Of a stretch of 64,000 nt of DNA, positions 44,501 through 52,062 are shown piece after piece; positions within the stretch are counted from its first letter, which is position 1, and the number at the start of each line of letters is the position of its first letter. This DNA is from Faecalibacter macacae. GTDB lineage: Bacteria > Bacteroidota > Bacteroidia > Flavobacteriales > Weeksellaceae. The notes beneath the pieces were generated by a model, which was not told the DNA's origin, did not search any database, and was given only the letters and a program-made list of their open reading frames with translations. A program made the position numbers and the translations under genes. The stretch covers positions 191,196 through 255,195 of the forward strand of contig NZ_RDOJ01000001.1 in the NCBI RefSeq assembly GCF_003687725.1, in the 5' to 3' direction.

Positions 44501-44538
44501 ATCGAAAGAAATAAAAAAAGTAGAGCTTTGAATTTCAT
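38524..44538 (-). CDS. Alpha-2-macroglobulin family protein with inserted SusC-type TonB plug domain
   Basis: The 2004-residue secreted protein has signal peptide MKFKALLFLFLSISTFGQ and a helical N-terminal part to about residue 330. An MG2 macroglobulin domain lies near 570-665 (NRAIYRPSQEVFFKAIAFE). Around residues 1160-1252 is a TonB-receptor plug-like block, from LAGKVSGISLEEVVTVGY through LIVVDGV to LYGSRGANGVIVITT. The A2M domain proper follows (about 1265-1350, GNVAIEFTSPEALTEWKLLVF). The thioester motif is CTEQ (Cys1494-Gln1497) in YPYDCTEQTTSKW. C-terminal receptor-like domains end the protein. Bacterial A2Ms are thought to trap foreign proteases. The plug sits just before the A2M domain, about where a bait region lies, and no beta-barrel follows. 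No lipobox or T9SS domain is seen. It is a single-gene unit. Confidence 0.88.
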   Translation of the reverse strand: MKFKALLFLFLSISTFGQNFNFTSTWDSIRDNLSKKNYQNANLFINQAKTNALNENKKSEYLFAVFQEIQSLRHTHTNQFIFVEKAAIILENEIKTGSKPEQAILNHYYANLLFDRIHIKPIKEDDTSTNFLNWSKVKKLDFVDSLLVQSVKDYHILQQEPAKNWKLLFTSNQFDNEKNKDIKTSYANYNSFSIAPTLFHLIGNLYLNGINNIYGNFINDKESRNQILKQKITFIQNEIERLNTEKKYNEAKAYQYYLNLGYNRNEQDFEQLISELKKNTADFNAQILFNTINSQDYTYYYNRKYIQDAIPKIDQAIELYPNTIWTNNLIQLKKKITRPSFSIEIPDSYSTKEFIPINITSAKVPQLYLKIYKNNHPFDKKVFDFKYDTITKSYQTNAILEYEENVKLKAFDDYLNHETLYKINPLETGEYFIVASNNPSFTNDDETNIVQYTSFKISDYFVKLFEIGEAKNGNNYKTQIINRKTGFPLANTKIEIYNDGEKKDYDKVKTVKTNKAGEFFYTSDDDSDLKEDLEYLYLYIPSTKEFIDLSDYDLDEFNENDNESKIEKSATILTNRAIYRPSQEVFFKAIAFEKDNKKGKVLPNLELKAILHDANHQKIDSLTLTTNEFGSINGKFKLPEETLNGYFRISILDNKIYLTDQSFQVEEYKRPTYKVVLEQPAVNYNYGDEAIFKGFVESLSGARLNNVKVNYKISKSFESENTTNETVTDENGEFIIKLKLEGKSSFDYITIFTDAINTTGESQSTSLTYYYGKNPYKINISIPSIALNKDWKDVIINTENYNKKFAPLKGNVTIYQLPEADNIYGKHEYNFDSDYAILSTEEKKKYFGKYNLDDKNLDNKKKYWKNYKVIQTSSFDTNEKKFITINQPEKLKKGKYLIEAISIVNNDTISDFKIIKIAEDESFRFSNKEFLTVGFSQPTYKVGETFSVNFETDFKDEAVILLYLQEENKFKTTLVIPFKNGKATYSTKVTQALIDANFQIDYLMIHHNQYQSGSVKIPIQFSTHQLDIKTEVFRDKIQPGQQETWSIKVKNTSNEQANAEVLATMYDASLDQFASNNFSRKINWYSWPNYPFRINEFMYDFYDTSSLTNHHKTKVYNPLNFEYPQLKTRTFQPFYLFNTNYDIIKKSFSVGANTTFNQRSEFSVDEMLAGKVSGISLEEVVTVGYISNSVTIRGTASITGKNPLIVVDGVIQEDTFDISKLNIASTTVLKDQSATALYGSRGANGVIVITTDRKSTKDDSIDLSKVKTRTNLNETAFFFPTLRTDQNGNVAIEFTSPEALTEWKLLVFAHDKDLNSGDGTFTTKTQKDLMVSPHLPRFLRTNDEVVLSAQIQNISSQNLNGLARIELINPHTNEVINNLFDVVNNEKSFEVNAKQASLVEWRIKIPANLDDVIVKIVAGTSTFSDGEQQALSILSNKILVTEAETIVVLPNEEKEIKINIDQKNFKNLKIEVESNPLFSVLSILNRLATYPYDCTEQTTSKWYAYKMLEQIKTQYPSITIYFEEILKDKNVSTAFENEIKKTNTSWVNQAKTQKENLIELAKTLDGKNVSKELKALENKIISSQLKDGSFPWFEGGKTNIEITKQNLTYIGRVIKNHPNLVSNRLKESFEKGLNYLIEYNLNLNKSDKKTTPILTNYIDLMYIYQFHPITNTKLDEVKKMYQNQFNKIENYVGERDLTTRAKAAIITQFLENKTHAKNIITSLETEMISEQENGSYWNDATHYFLETPLSTQAILVEAFKANNKETTSLIQWMMLKHKQNAWQNTLSNNYTVSSILSTLKSKEISEQKVSIQGLEKMETTKVFGQEIFETKDRNQVSDSFTIKNNQTFNTYGSIEKTYEIPFEEIKAHQNKLRVEREILINENNDWIPLNREIKLGEKLKIRLTLIANEEISYVHLKDNRSAGFEPVYKPSGYSWNRILPYYFETKDTETNFFIDRLPKGNHTFEYEVKANHLGDFSAGISQVESMYNSSYKAHTKSNQIKIIN

Positions 44539-44573
44539 ATTTATGTTTAATTGCTTAAAAATAAGAAATTAAA

Positions 44574-44612
44574 CCAAACAAAAAAAAGCTGCCCAAATAG
44601 GACAGCTTTTTA
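44574..44612 (-). terminator. Terminator of dnaK
   Basis: Minus strand stem AAAAGCTG-CC/GG-CAGCTTTT with one mismatch, followed by a T-tract, about 25 bases after the dnaK stop codon. Confidence 0.85.
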
Positions 44613-44637
44613 AAAATATTTAAAAGAATGTATCTAA

Positions 44638-46524
44638 TTATTTAACTTCTTCGAAGTCTACATCTTCAACACCATCTGCTTTCGCGTCAGTACCTGGTTG
44701 AGCTTGCGCACCACCTTGTTGACCTTCGTTCATTGCAGCGTACATTTCTTCAGATGCAGCATTCCAAGCGTTGTTTAATTTTTCCATTGATGCGTCGATA
44801 GCAGCAATATCTTGAGCTTGGTGAGCAGCTTTAACTTCAGTTAATGCGTCTTCAATTGGTTGTTTTTTATCCGCTGGAATTTTGTCTCCGTATTCAGATA
44901 ATTGTTTTTCTGTTTGGAAAACTAAAGCATCAGCAGCATTGATTTTTTCAATTCTGTTTTTAGCTTCTTCATCTTTAGCAGCATTTTCTTGTGCTTCTTT
45001 CTTCATTCTTTCGATGTCAGCGTCAGATAAACCAGAAGATGCTTCGATTTTGATCGATTGCTCTTTTCCAGTTCCTTTATCTTTAGCAGAAACGCTTAAG
45101 ATACCATTCGCATCAATATCAAAAGTAACTTCGATTTGAGGAACACCACGTGGTGCTGGTGGAATATCAACTAAGTCAAAACGTCCGATTTCTTTGTTGT
45201 CATTGAATAAAGAACGCTCTCCTTGTCCAATTCTTAAAGTTACCGCTGGTTGGCTATCAACAGCTGTAGAGAAAGTTTCAGATTTTTTCGTAGGAATAGT
45301 TGTATTCGCTTCGATTAATTTTGTGAAAACTCCTCCTAATGTTTCGATACCTAAAGATAATGGTGTAACGTCTAATAATAATACGTCTTTTACATCACCT
45401 GTTAATACACCTCCTTGGATAGCAGCACCTACAGCAACAACTTCGTCTGGGTTAACACCTTTAGAAGGTTTTTTACCGAAGAAACTTTCTACTTCCTCTT
45501 GGATTTTTGGGATACGAGTAGATCCACCAACTAAGATAACTTCATCTATATCAGAGATTGATAAACCTGCATCGTTTAATGCTTTTTTACATGGTTCCAT
45601 AGAACGACGTACTAAATCAGCAGTTAATTGATCAAATTTAGCACGAGTTAAAGACTGAACTAAGTGTTTTGGTCCTGTTTCGTTCGCTGTAATATATGGT
45701 AAGTTAATTTCTGTTTGTGCAGAAGAAGATAACTCAATTTTAGCTTTTTCAGCAGCCTCACGTAAACGTTGTAAAGCCATTGGATCTTTCTTTAAATCTA
45801 CGTTTTCCGTCGCTTTAAATTCGTCAGCTAACCAATTGATAATAGCGTCATCAAAATCATCACCTCCTAAACGAGTATCTCCGTTAGTAGCTAATACTTC
45901 GAAAACTCCGTCACCTAATTCTAAGATAGAGATATCAAATGTCCCTCCTCCTAAATCGTAAACTGCGATTTTTTTGTCAGAATCAGCTTTATCTAATCCG
46001 TAAGCTAATGCAGCAGCAGTAGGCTCGTTGATGATACGCTCTACTTTTAAACCTGCAATTTCACCAGCTTCTTTAGTTGCTTGACGTTGTGCGTCATTAA
46101 AGTAAGCAGGAACTGTAATTACGGCTCTTGTTACTTCTTGACCTAAGTAATCTTCAGCAGTTTTTTTCATTTTTTGTAATGTCATTGCTGAGATTTCTTG
46201 TGGAGTGTACATACGACCATCGATTTCAATACGTGGTGTATCGTTATCTCCTTTTACCACTTTGTATGGCATTGCTTCTGCATCAGAAGCGTCATATTTA
46301 GCTCCCATAAAACGTTTTACAGAGTAAATTGTTTTTGTAGGGTTAGTTACTGCTTGACGTTTTGCTGAATCTCCTACTTTTCTTTCACCTCCTTCAACGA
46401 ATGCTACGATAGATGGAGTAGTTCTTTTTCCTTCTGCATTAGGGATAACTACTGGCTCGCTACCTTCCATTACAGATACACAAGAGTTTGTTGTTCCTAA
46501 GTCAATTCCAATAATTTTGCTCAT
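44638..46524 (-). CDS. dnaK: Chaperone DnaK (Hsp70)
   Basis: The 628-residue chaperone has the ATPase domain from [17 protein letters not shown] through [23 protein letters not shown] to [11 protein letters not shown]. The substrate-binding domain is near 390-500 with [17 protein letters not shown]. The C-terminal lid and tail end [10 protein letters not shown]. No dnaJ or grpE is adjacent. The upstream region lacks a TAnnTTTG box but has a sigma-54-like TTGGCAC-N5-TTG element about 80 bases before the ATG. Confidence 0.98.
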   Translation of the reverse strand: MSKIIGIDLGTTNSCVSVMEGSEPVVIPNAEGKRTTPSIVAFVEGGERKVGDSAKRQAVTNPTKTIYSVKRFMGAKYDASDAEAMPYKVVKGDNDTPRIEIDGRMYTPQEISAMTLQKMKKTAEDYLGQEVTRAVITVPAYFNDAQRQATKEAGEIAGLKVERIINEPTAAALAYGLDKADSDKKIAVYDLGGGTFDISILELGDGVFEVLATNGDTRLGGDDFDDAIINWLADEFKATENVDLKKDPMALQRLREAAEKAKIELSSSAQTEINLPYITANETGPKHLVQSLTRAKFDQLTADLVRRSMEPCKKALNDAGLSISDIDEVILVGGSTRIPKIQEEVESFFGKKPSKGVNPDEVVAVGAAIQGGVLTGDVKDVLLLDVTPLSLGIETLGGVFTKLIEANTTIPTKKSETFSTAVDSQPAVTLRIGQGERSLFNDNKEIGRFDLVDIPPAPRGVPQIEVTFDIDANGILSVSAKDKGTGKEQSIKIEASSGLSDADIERMKKEAQENAAKDEEAKNRIEKINAADALVFQTEKQLSEYGDKIPADKKQPIEDALTEVKAAHQAQDIAAIDASMEKLNNAWNAASEEMYAAMNEGQQGGAQAQPGTDAKADGVEDVDFEEVK

Positions 46525-46603
46525 ATTATTATGTATTCTTTTATTATTAAAATAATGTTTTACTAATTTTTATGTTCTGATTACTCAGATACGACTCTAT
46601 ATA

Positions 46604-46620
46604 GACAATCTTTGTGCCAA
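46604..46620 (-). promoter_or_regulatory. Sigma-54-like promoter upstream of dnaK
   Basis: Minus strand TTGGCAC (46614-46620), five bases, then TTGTC (46604-46608). It matches the -24/-12 consensus TGGCAC-N5-TTGC in all but the last C, with exact GG-to-G spacing. The start point would be near 46593, giving a leader of about 70 bases. Use by RpoN is inferred. Confidence 0.55.
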
Positions 46621-46621
46621 G

Positions 46622-46659
46622 CAAAAAAAAAATGACATTAGTTAATTATCAAATGTCAT
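46622..46659 (-). terminator. Terminator of the zincin-CsaA gene
   Basis: Minus strand stem ATGACATT/AATGTCAT with a twelve-base loop and a run of about ten T. Its T-tract almost touches the -24 element of the dnaK promoter. Confidence 0.75.
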
Positions 46660-46744
46660 GTTGTCATAAATCTATATTTCTGATAGTGAACTTCATTGCT
46701 AAATAGTCAGTTTTTAAATTTTTACTGACACTTTATTTTATAAA

Positions 46745-47620
46745 TTAGCCAATCTTTAATCCATTTTCAACTTTTCGTTCTGGATTTAAAAGTATGACAT
46801 CTTTATTATTACCATACACACCCATAACTAAACATTCGCTCATAAATGTTGCTATTTGTTTTTTAGGGAAATTAACGACTGCTATTATTTGTTGATTGAT
46901 TAAATCGTCTTTGGAATAAAGAGTAGTGATTTGAGCTGAACTTTTTTTAATTCCTAAAAGGCCAAAATCGATTTCTAATTGATAAGCAGGATTTTTAGCT
47001 TCAGGAAAATCATTTACTGAAATAATTGTTCCTACTCTAATGTCTATTTTCTCAAAATCAGACCAAGAGATTGTATCGATTTTTTCTTCTATATTTTCTG
47101 GTTGAGGTTTTTCTTTAGCATCAATTTCATTTAATACTTTTTCAACATCAGTTTTTTGATCTGCGTATTTCAGTTTTAATTCATCCGACATCTTATCATA
47201 ATACGTAATCGCTTTTGCACCGAATTGTTTTACATAAAAATCTGCTAAAACAGGAATGCTTGGAAATTTCTCATGAAAAATCATTTCATGATACGCTTGC
47301 CATTCGCGTTCTTCTCTAACTTCAACTTGATTATCACCCGAACGTTGATATACATGATACATTTCGTGCATCAATAAATTAGCAACTAAAGCTAAATCAA
47401 AATCTAAAATATTCCTCGGAACTTTAATTTGAATTCCAGTTTTTTCAGCACCTTCTGCAGTTAATAATACCCCTTTTGTATTGATTTCATCTCTAAAGTC
47501 AAAACCTGTAAAAACAGAATGTTTTAAATCAAATTGATCCATTATTTCATACAAGGCTTCTATCACTAAATTGTGTTTTTTTAGATATAGAATTCTTTCT
47601 TTAAACTCGGTTGTAATCAT
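46745..47620 (-). CDS. Fusion of an HExxH putative metalloprotease domain with a CsaA-like tRNA-binding domain
   Basis: One uninterrupted 291-residue frame. The N-terminal part (about 1-150) has HEMYH (85-89), the HExxH zinc motif. Glutamates at 103, 104 and 106 in VREEREWQAY lie 14-17 residues on and could supply the third ligand. The pattern is like small gluzincins, but the family was not identified. A charged linker (150-182) leads to residues 186-291, a complete CsaA: FEKIDIRVGTII, SSAQITTLYS, QIIAVVNFPKKQIATF and the final GLKIG. CsaA is a dimeric OB-fold tRNA-binding protein with reported chaperone and export activity, normally about 110 residues alone. No signal peptide is seen, so the protein is cytosolic. 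It has its own -7 element and terminator. Confidence 0.85.
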   Translation of the reverse strand: MITTEFKERILYLKKHNLVIEALYEIMDQFDLKHSVFTGFDFRDEINTKGVLLTAEGAEKTGIQIKVPRNILDFDLALVANLLMHEMYHVYQRSGDNQVEVREEREWQAYHEMIFHEKFPSIPVLADFYVKQFGAKAITYYDKMSDELKLKYADQKTDVEKVLNEIDAKEKPQPENIEEKIDTISWSDFEKIDIRVGTIISVNDFPEAKNPAYQLEIDFGLLGIKKSSAQITTLYSKDDLINQQIIAVVNFPKKQIATFMSECLVMGVYGNNKDVILLNPERKVENGLKIG

Positions 47621-47640
47621 CGTTATTTATAGCTTAATAT

Positions 47641-47662
47641 CAAATATATAATCTTATTTTTG
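47641..47662. promoter_or_regulatory. Divergent -7 elements between the zincin-CsaA gene and the M1 peptidase gene
   Basis: Minus strand TATATTTG (47641-47648) points to the 47620 gene, and plus strand TATTTTTG (47655-47662) points to the 47682 gene. Only six bases separate them, so the two polymerases would compete. Neither shows a clear -33 TTG. Confidence 0.55.
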
Positions 47663-47681
47663 ATAAGTTTTAAAAATTATC

Positions 47682-49325
47682 ATGAAGAAATTACTACTTG
47701 TTCTGGGATTATTGTCGGTTCAATCACAAGCTCAGATTTTAAATCATAAACAAGAATTTACACGCCAAGATACTTTAAGAGGTTCTAATACTGAATTTAG
47801 AAATTGGTGGGATGTTAAACATTATAAAGTTTCGGTTGAACCTGATTTTAAATCAAAATCAATCAAAGGAAATACAACGATTGCTTTTGATGTTATTGCA
47901 GATCGTAAAACAGATTTGATGCAGATTGATTTACAAGAACCAATGCAGCTTTCTTCAGCAAAAATTAATGGAAAAAAAATTAAGGATTTGAAACGAGAAG
48001 GAAATGTGTATTTCTTGAACGTTGGTAAATCTTTGAATAAAAAGGATAATCAATTAGAATTAACTTACGAAGGAAATCCGCTAGTTGCTAAAAAAGCACC
48101 TTGGGATGGTGGTTGGATTTTCGTAAAAGATGAACAAGGTCGCGAATGGATGTCGGTTGCTTGCCAAGGATTAGGTGCAAGTGTTTGGTTTCCGAACAAA
48201 GATTATGGTGCAGATGAACCAGATAATGGAGCTGAGTTAGAAATTATTGTTCCGAATGATTTGGTCGGAGTAGGAAATGGACGTTTAGTTAGCCAGAAAA
48301 AAATAGGGAGCAAAACGGCTTACACTTGGAAAGTTACCAATCCGATAAATAATTATAACATTATTCCTTACATCGGTAAATATGTTAATTTTAAAGATAC
48401 ATATGAGGGTGAAAAAGGAATATTGGATCTTGATTATTACGTGATTGATTATAATTTAAATAAAGCAAAATCTCAGTTCGAGCAGGCGAAACAAATGTTA
48501 GATAGTTTTGAACATTGGTTTGGTCCTTATCCTTTTTATGAGGATTCTTTTAAAATGATTGAAAGTCCACACTTAGGAATGGAGCATCAATCAGGAATCG
48601 CTTATGGAAATAAATACATGGATGGATATTTAGGACGAGATTTATCTGGAACTGGTTGGGGATTAAAATGGGATTTTATAATTATTCACGAAGCCGGACA
48701 CGAATGGTTTGGAAATAATATTACGCATAAAGATGTAGCCGATATGTGGATTCACGAAGGGTTTACATCATATTCAGAATCTTTACACACTGAACATCTT
48801 TTCGGAAAACAAGCTGGTGCAGATTATGTAAAAGGAACTCGTAAGTCAATCGAAAATAAAAAACCTTTGATTGGAGTTTATGGCGTACATCAAGAAGGAC
48901 CCGGCGATATGTATACAAAAGGTGCGAACATGATTCATACGTTTAGAACATGGCTAAATAATGATGAGAAATTTCGTCAGATTTTACGAGGAATGAATAA
49001 AGAATTTTATCATCAAACCGTAACAACAAAACAAATTGAAGATTATTTAGCAAAAGAATCTGGATTGGATTTAACTGCTTTCTTCAATCAATATTTAAGA
49101 ACGAAAGATGTCCCTTTATTAGAAATTAAACAAGAAGGAAATTCTATTTTATATAGGTATTCTAAAATAGTTGATGATTTTACTATGCCGCTGCGTTTAG
49201 AGAATTCTAATGTAACATTATATCCTACAAAAGATTGGAAGGAATTAAAGGAAGGAAATTTTAAATCATCATTTGATATTCAAGTCGATTCTAATTATTA
49301 CATCGATACGTTTGTGATTAAATAA
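47682..49325 (+). CDS. Secreted M1 family metallopeptidase (aminopeptidase N-like)
   Basis: The 547-residue protein has signal peptide MKKLLLVLGLLSVQSQAQ. The zinc site is HEAGH (336-340) with Glu359 in MWIHEGFTSY, the M1 gluzincin spacing. The usual exopeptidase motif GxMEN appears as LGMEHQSG, a small departure at the N-terminal-binding glutamate context. The C-terminal HEAT-like domain of full-length PepN is missing. It probably trims peptides in the periplasm. The acyltransferase gene follows 35 bases later on the same strand. Confidence 0.9.
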   Translation: MKKLLLVLGLLSVQSQAQILNHKQEFTRQDTLRGSNTEFRNWWDVKHYKVSVEPDFKSKSIKGNTTIAFDVIADRKTDLMQIDLQEPMQLSSAKINGKKIKDLKREGNVYFLNVGKSLNKKDNQLELTYEGNPLVAKKAPWDGGWIFVKDEQGREWMSVACQGLGASVWFPNKDYGADEPDNGAELEIIVPNDLVGVGNGRLVSQKKIGSKTAYTWKVTNPINNYNIIPYIGKYVNFKDTYEGEKGILDLDYYVIDYNLNKAKSQFEQAKQMLDSFEHWFGPYPFYEDSFKMIESPHLGMEHQSGIAYGNKYMDGYLGRDLSGTGWGLKWDFIIIHEAGHEWFGNNITHKDVADMWIHEGFTSYSESLHTEHLFGKQAGADYVKGTRKSIENKKPLIGVYGVHQEGPGDMYTKGANMIHTFRTWLNNDEKFRQILRGMNKEFYHQTVTTKQIEDYLAKESGLDLTAFFNQYLRTKDVPLLEIKQEGNSILYRYSKIVDDFTMPLRLENSNVTLYPTKDWKELKEGNFKSSFDIQVDSNYYIDTFVIK

Positions 49326-49360
49326 TACAGAATTAACTCCTGACCTAAACTTAAACTAAT

Positions 49361-49987
49361 ATGATACAGAGAATAAAACACTTTCCTTTATTATTAAGGA
49401 TTGAAGGAAAAAAGAATTTTATTTTAAATTTATTCGATAAGAATAAACAGCGAATGATTATTCACGAAAATTCTTTTTTTAATATTCATACATCAAGTAA
49501 AATACAAGTTTATTCGAAATTTAATATTAATAAAAAATGGGTCAAAAATGACCCTAATAAATCGTTTATTGTATTAAAAAATAAAGCAACATTAGTTGTA
49601 GATAAATTTGATATTTATTCTGGTGCAAATATTAGCGTTAATGAAAATGCCTTCTTAAAGTTAGGATCAGGATATATTAATTATAATGTAAATATTGCTT
49701 GTTTTGAGAAAATTGAAATTGGATATGATGTAGCAATTTCAGAAAATGTAGTTATAAGAGATTCAGATAATCATCAAATAGTATCTTCAAATCATCAAAT
49801 GACAAGTCCAATCAAAATAGAAGATCATGTTTGGATTGGTACAAATGTTATAATCTTAAAAGGAGTAACAGTAGGTGAAGGGAGTATTATAGCTGCAGGA
49901 TCTGTTGTAACGAAAGATATACCTAAAAATTCTCTGGCTGCTGGAATTCCTGCAAGAGTTATAAAATCAAATGTAGAATGGAAATAG
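49361..49987 (+). CDS. Hexapeptide-repeat (left-handed beta-helix) acyltransferase
   Basis: The 208-residue protein begins with a basic N-terminal region. From about residue 60 it has repeats of the [LIV]-G-x4 type, ending with the maltose-O-acetyltransferase-like block IEDHVWIGTNVIILKGVTVGEGSIIAAGSVVTKDIPKNSLAAGIPARVIK. The motif RDSDNHQI has the catalytic histidine position used in this family. Such enzymes transfer acetyl groups from acetyl-CoA to sugars, often in surface polysaccharide work. No sugar cluster is nearby, so the acceptor is unknown. Confidence 0.82.
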   Translation: MIQRIKHFPLLLRIEGKKNFILNLFDKNKQRMIIHENSFFNIHTSSKIQVYSKFNINKKWVKNDPNKSFIVLKNKATLVVDKFDIYSGANISVNENAFLKLGSGYINYNVNIACFEKIEIGYDVAISENVVIRDSDNHQIVSSNHQMTSPIKIEDHVWIGTNVIILKGVTVGEGSIIAAGSVVTKDIPKNSLAAGIPARVIKSNVEWK

Positions 49988-50064
49988 ACTTACGTAGGAA
50001 TTTAATTGAAAAAAATAATTATTGAGTTAGAATAAAAATCATCAAATAGTAATTGATGATATTA

Positions 50065-50072
50065 TAAATTTG
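50065..50072 (+). promoter_or_regulatory. -7 element of lnt, possibly leaderless
   Basis: TAAATTTG fits TAnnTTTG and ends five bases before the ATG at 50077, the same spacing as at the DUF4199 gene (4737). The transcript would begin at or next to the start codon. No clear -33 TTG. Confidence 0.55.
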
Positions 50073-50076
50073 TAGC

Positions 50077-51738
50077 ATGAAAAAATATATTGCTTACGCA
50101 ATTGCTTCAGGATTATTATTAGCAGGTGGATGGCCATCACATGGTTTTCCTCTGTTATTATTCTTTGGTTTTGTACCGTTAATGTTAGCTGAACATCAGA
50201 TAACGCAACGTGCACAATATAAAAAGAAATGGATGAAAGTGTTTGGGTTATCTTACCTAACATTCGTAATCTGGAATGCAATTGTAATTTGGTGGTTGCA
50301 CTTTGCACAACAAGTAGATGCGAATGGAGAATTTCAAAACTCTTGGGTTTCTTATATAGGACCAGTTTTAGCCAATTCTCTATTAATGTCAATCTGTTTT
50401 CAGTTGTATCATTTCGTGAAGAAAAAAGCTGGAAACTTATATGGTTTAATTTTTTTACCTGCCGTTTGGATGTCTTTCGAAAAGATGCATCTAAATTGGG
50501 AATTAGCTTGGCCGTGGTTTAATTTAGGAAACGGGTTTGCTAAATTTTACGAATGGGTACAGTGGTACGAGTTTACAGGTACGTTTGGTGGCACACTTTG
50601 GATTTGGTTAGTTAATATTATTGCGTTTTACTATATCACAGCATATATTAATAAGAAAGATTTCAAATATGTAAACAAATTAGGAATGTATGTTATTCCT
50701 ATGATTGTTGTACCAATTGGTATATCTTATATCATGTATGTAACGCACGAGGAAAAAGGAGAGCCTTTGCATGCATTAGTTGTTCAGCCAAATTTAGATC
50801 CATATACAGAAAAGTATGAAAAAGATGGATTAGAAATTTATGATGATATTAGACGATTAGCGATTCAATATATAAAACCAGAAACGCAATTTGTTGTAGC
50901 GCCAGAAACAGCAATACCAGGTTCATCATCTTTGATTTTTGATAATATGTATAATGATTTGATCATTCAAGATATTAGAGAATGGACAGGGCAGAAGAAA
51001 GATTTAAACTTTGTAACTGGAGCATCGGTAATGCGAATTTACCCTTCTCCAACTTTAGCATCAGAAACAGCATCTGTTATGCGAGACGGGATTACATGGT
51101 ATGATTCATTTAATTCGGCTCTACAACTGAATTCTACAGATTCAATATCGATTTATCATAAATCAAAATTAGTCGTTGGAGTAGAAAATTTTCCATATCG
51201 TAGCATTTTAATGCCAATTATTGGAGAATTTATGCTTAACTTTGGCGGCACAACAAAAACATTAGGTATACAACCTAATCGTTCTGTTTTCAATAATAAA
51301 ACAAACGCCGCTTCTGTTGCTCCGATTATATGTTACGAATCGATTTTCGGAGATTATGTTACAGAATATGTGAGAGAGGGTGCAAATGTTTTATTCACGA
51401 TGACCAATGATTCATGGTGGGGCTACACCGACGGACATCGACAATTACTATTATATGGTAATTTAAGAGCCATTGAAAATAGACGCGCTATCGTTAGATC
51501 TGCTAATTCTGGCGTTTCGGCTTTCGTGAATCAGCGAGGAGATATCATGAAATCGATCCCATACGGAGAGCAGGGTGCCTTAAATGGAACAGTCTTGATG
51601 AATAGTGAGTTAACGTTTTATTCTAAGTACGGTGATTATTTAGCGAGAATAGCTTTATTGATAATGGGAATTATCTTAGCTTATACTTTCGCTCAGAATC
51701 TGCTGTACAAAAAGAATGTGAAAAAAATAAAGAAATAA
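50077..51738 (+). CDS. lnt: Apolipoprotein N-acyltransferase
   Basis: The 553-residue inner membrane enzyme adds the third acyl chain to lipoproteins. It has about six N-terminal helices (1-220), a periplasmic nitrilase-like domain (about 230-515) and a last helix near 525-545. The catalytic triad is readable: Glu277 in APETAIP, Lys362 in YHKSKLV and Cys419 in ICYES. MTNDSWWG near 442-449 is also conserved. It matters for the several lipoproteins coded in this window. Confidence 0.95.
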   Translation: MKKYIAYAIASGLLLAGGWPSHGFPLLLFFGFVPLMLAEHQITQRAQYKKKWMKVFGLSYLTFVIWNAIVIWWLHFAQQVDANGEFQNSWVSYIGPVLANSLLMSICFQLYHFVKKKAGNLYGLIFLPAVWMSFEKMHLNWELAWPWFNLGNGFAKFYEWVQWYEFTGTFGGTLWIWLVNIIAFYYITAYINKKDFKYVNKLGMYVIPMIVVPIGISYIMYVTHEEKGEPLHALVVQPNLDPYTEKYEKDGLEIYDDIRRLAIQYIKPETQFVVAPETAIPGSSSLIFDNMYNDLIIQDIREWTGQKKDLNFVTGASVMRIYPSPTLASETASVMRDGITWYDSFNSALQLNSTDSISIYHKSKLVVGVENFPYRSILMPIIGEFMLNFGGTTKTLGIQPNRSVFNNKTNAASVAPIICYESIFGDYVTEYVREGANVLFTMTNDSWWGYTDGHRQLLLYGNLRAIENRRAIVRSANSGVSAFVNQRGDIMKSIPYGEQGALNGTVLMNSELTFYSKYGDYLARIALLIMGIILAYTFAQNLLYKKNVKKIKK

Positions 51739-51750
51739 TAACCTTTTGGG

Positions 51751-51781
51751 TTGTATAAGTAATTTATTATTTGTTACTTTG
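51751..51781 (+). promoter_or_regulatory. Probable promoter of rpmB-rpmG-DUF4295
   Basis: TTG (51751-51753), a 20-base spacer, then TTACTTTG (51774-51781), one mismatch from TAnnTTTG. The start point is near 51787 and the leader about 28 bases. Confidence 0.6.
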
Positions 51782-51814
51782 CACTCCGTTTATAAATAAT
51801 AAGACAATAAAGAA

Positions 51815-52051
51815 ATGTCAAAAGTTTGTCAAATTACAGGTAAGAAAAGATTAGTTGGGAACAATGTTTCTCACGCTAACAATAAAACAAAGCGCACATT
51901 TGAGGTAAACTTATTCTCAAAGAAATTTTTTATGCCAGAAGCTGGTGAGTGGATTACTTTAAAAGTTTCTGCACACGGTTTAAAAACTATCAACAAATTA
52001 GGTGTTGATGAGGCTGTTAGACGTGCACGTAAAGAAGGTTTAATCAAATAA
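51815..52051 (+). CDS. rpmB: 50S ribosomal protein L28, zinc-free type
   Basis: The 78-residue protein begins MSKVCQITGKKRLVGNNVSHANNKTKRTFEVNL. Only Cys5 is present, so it cannot form the four-cysteine site of zinc L28. rpmG starts 11 bases later. Confidence 0.97.
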   Translation: MSKVCQITGKKRLVGNNVSHANNKTKRTFEVNLFSKKFFMPEAGEWITLKVSAHGLKTINKLGVDEAVRRARKEGLIK

Positions 52052-52062
52052 TTTAAGACACG

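Noticed and set aside
50042-50392. A 116-residue minus-strand frame over the lnt start
   Set aside because: It overlaps the lnt promoter and N-terminus, and no family or promoter supports it.
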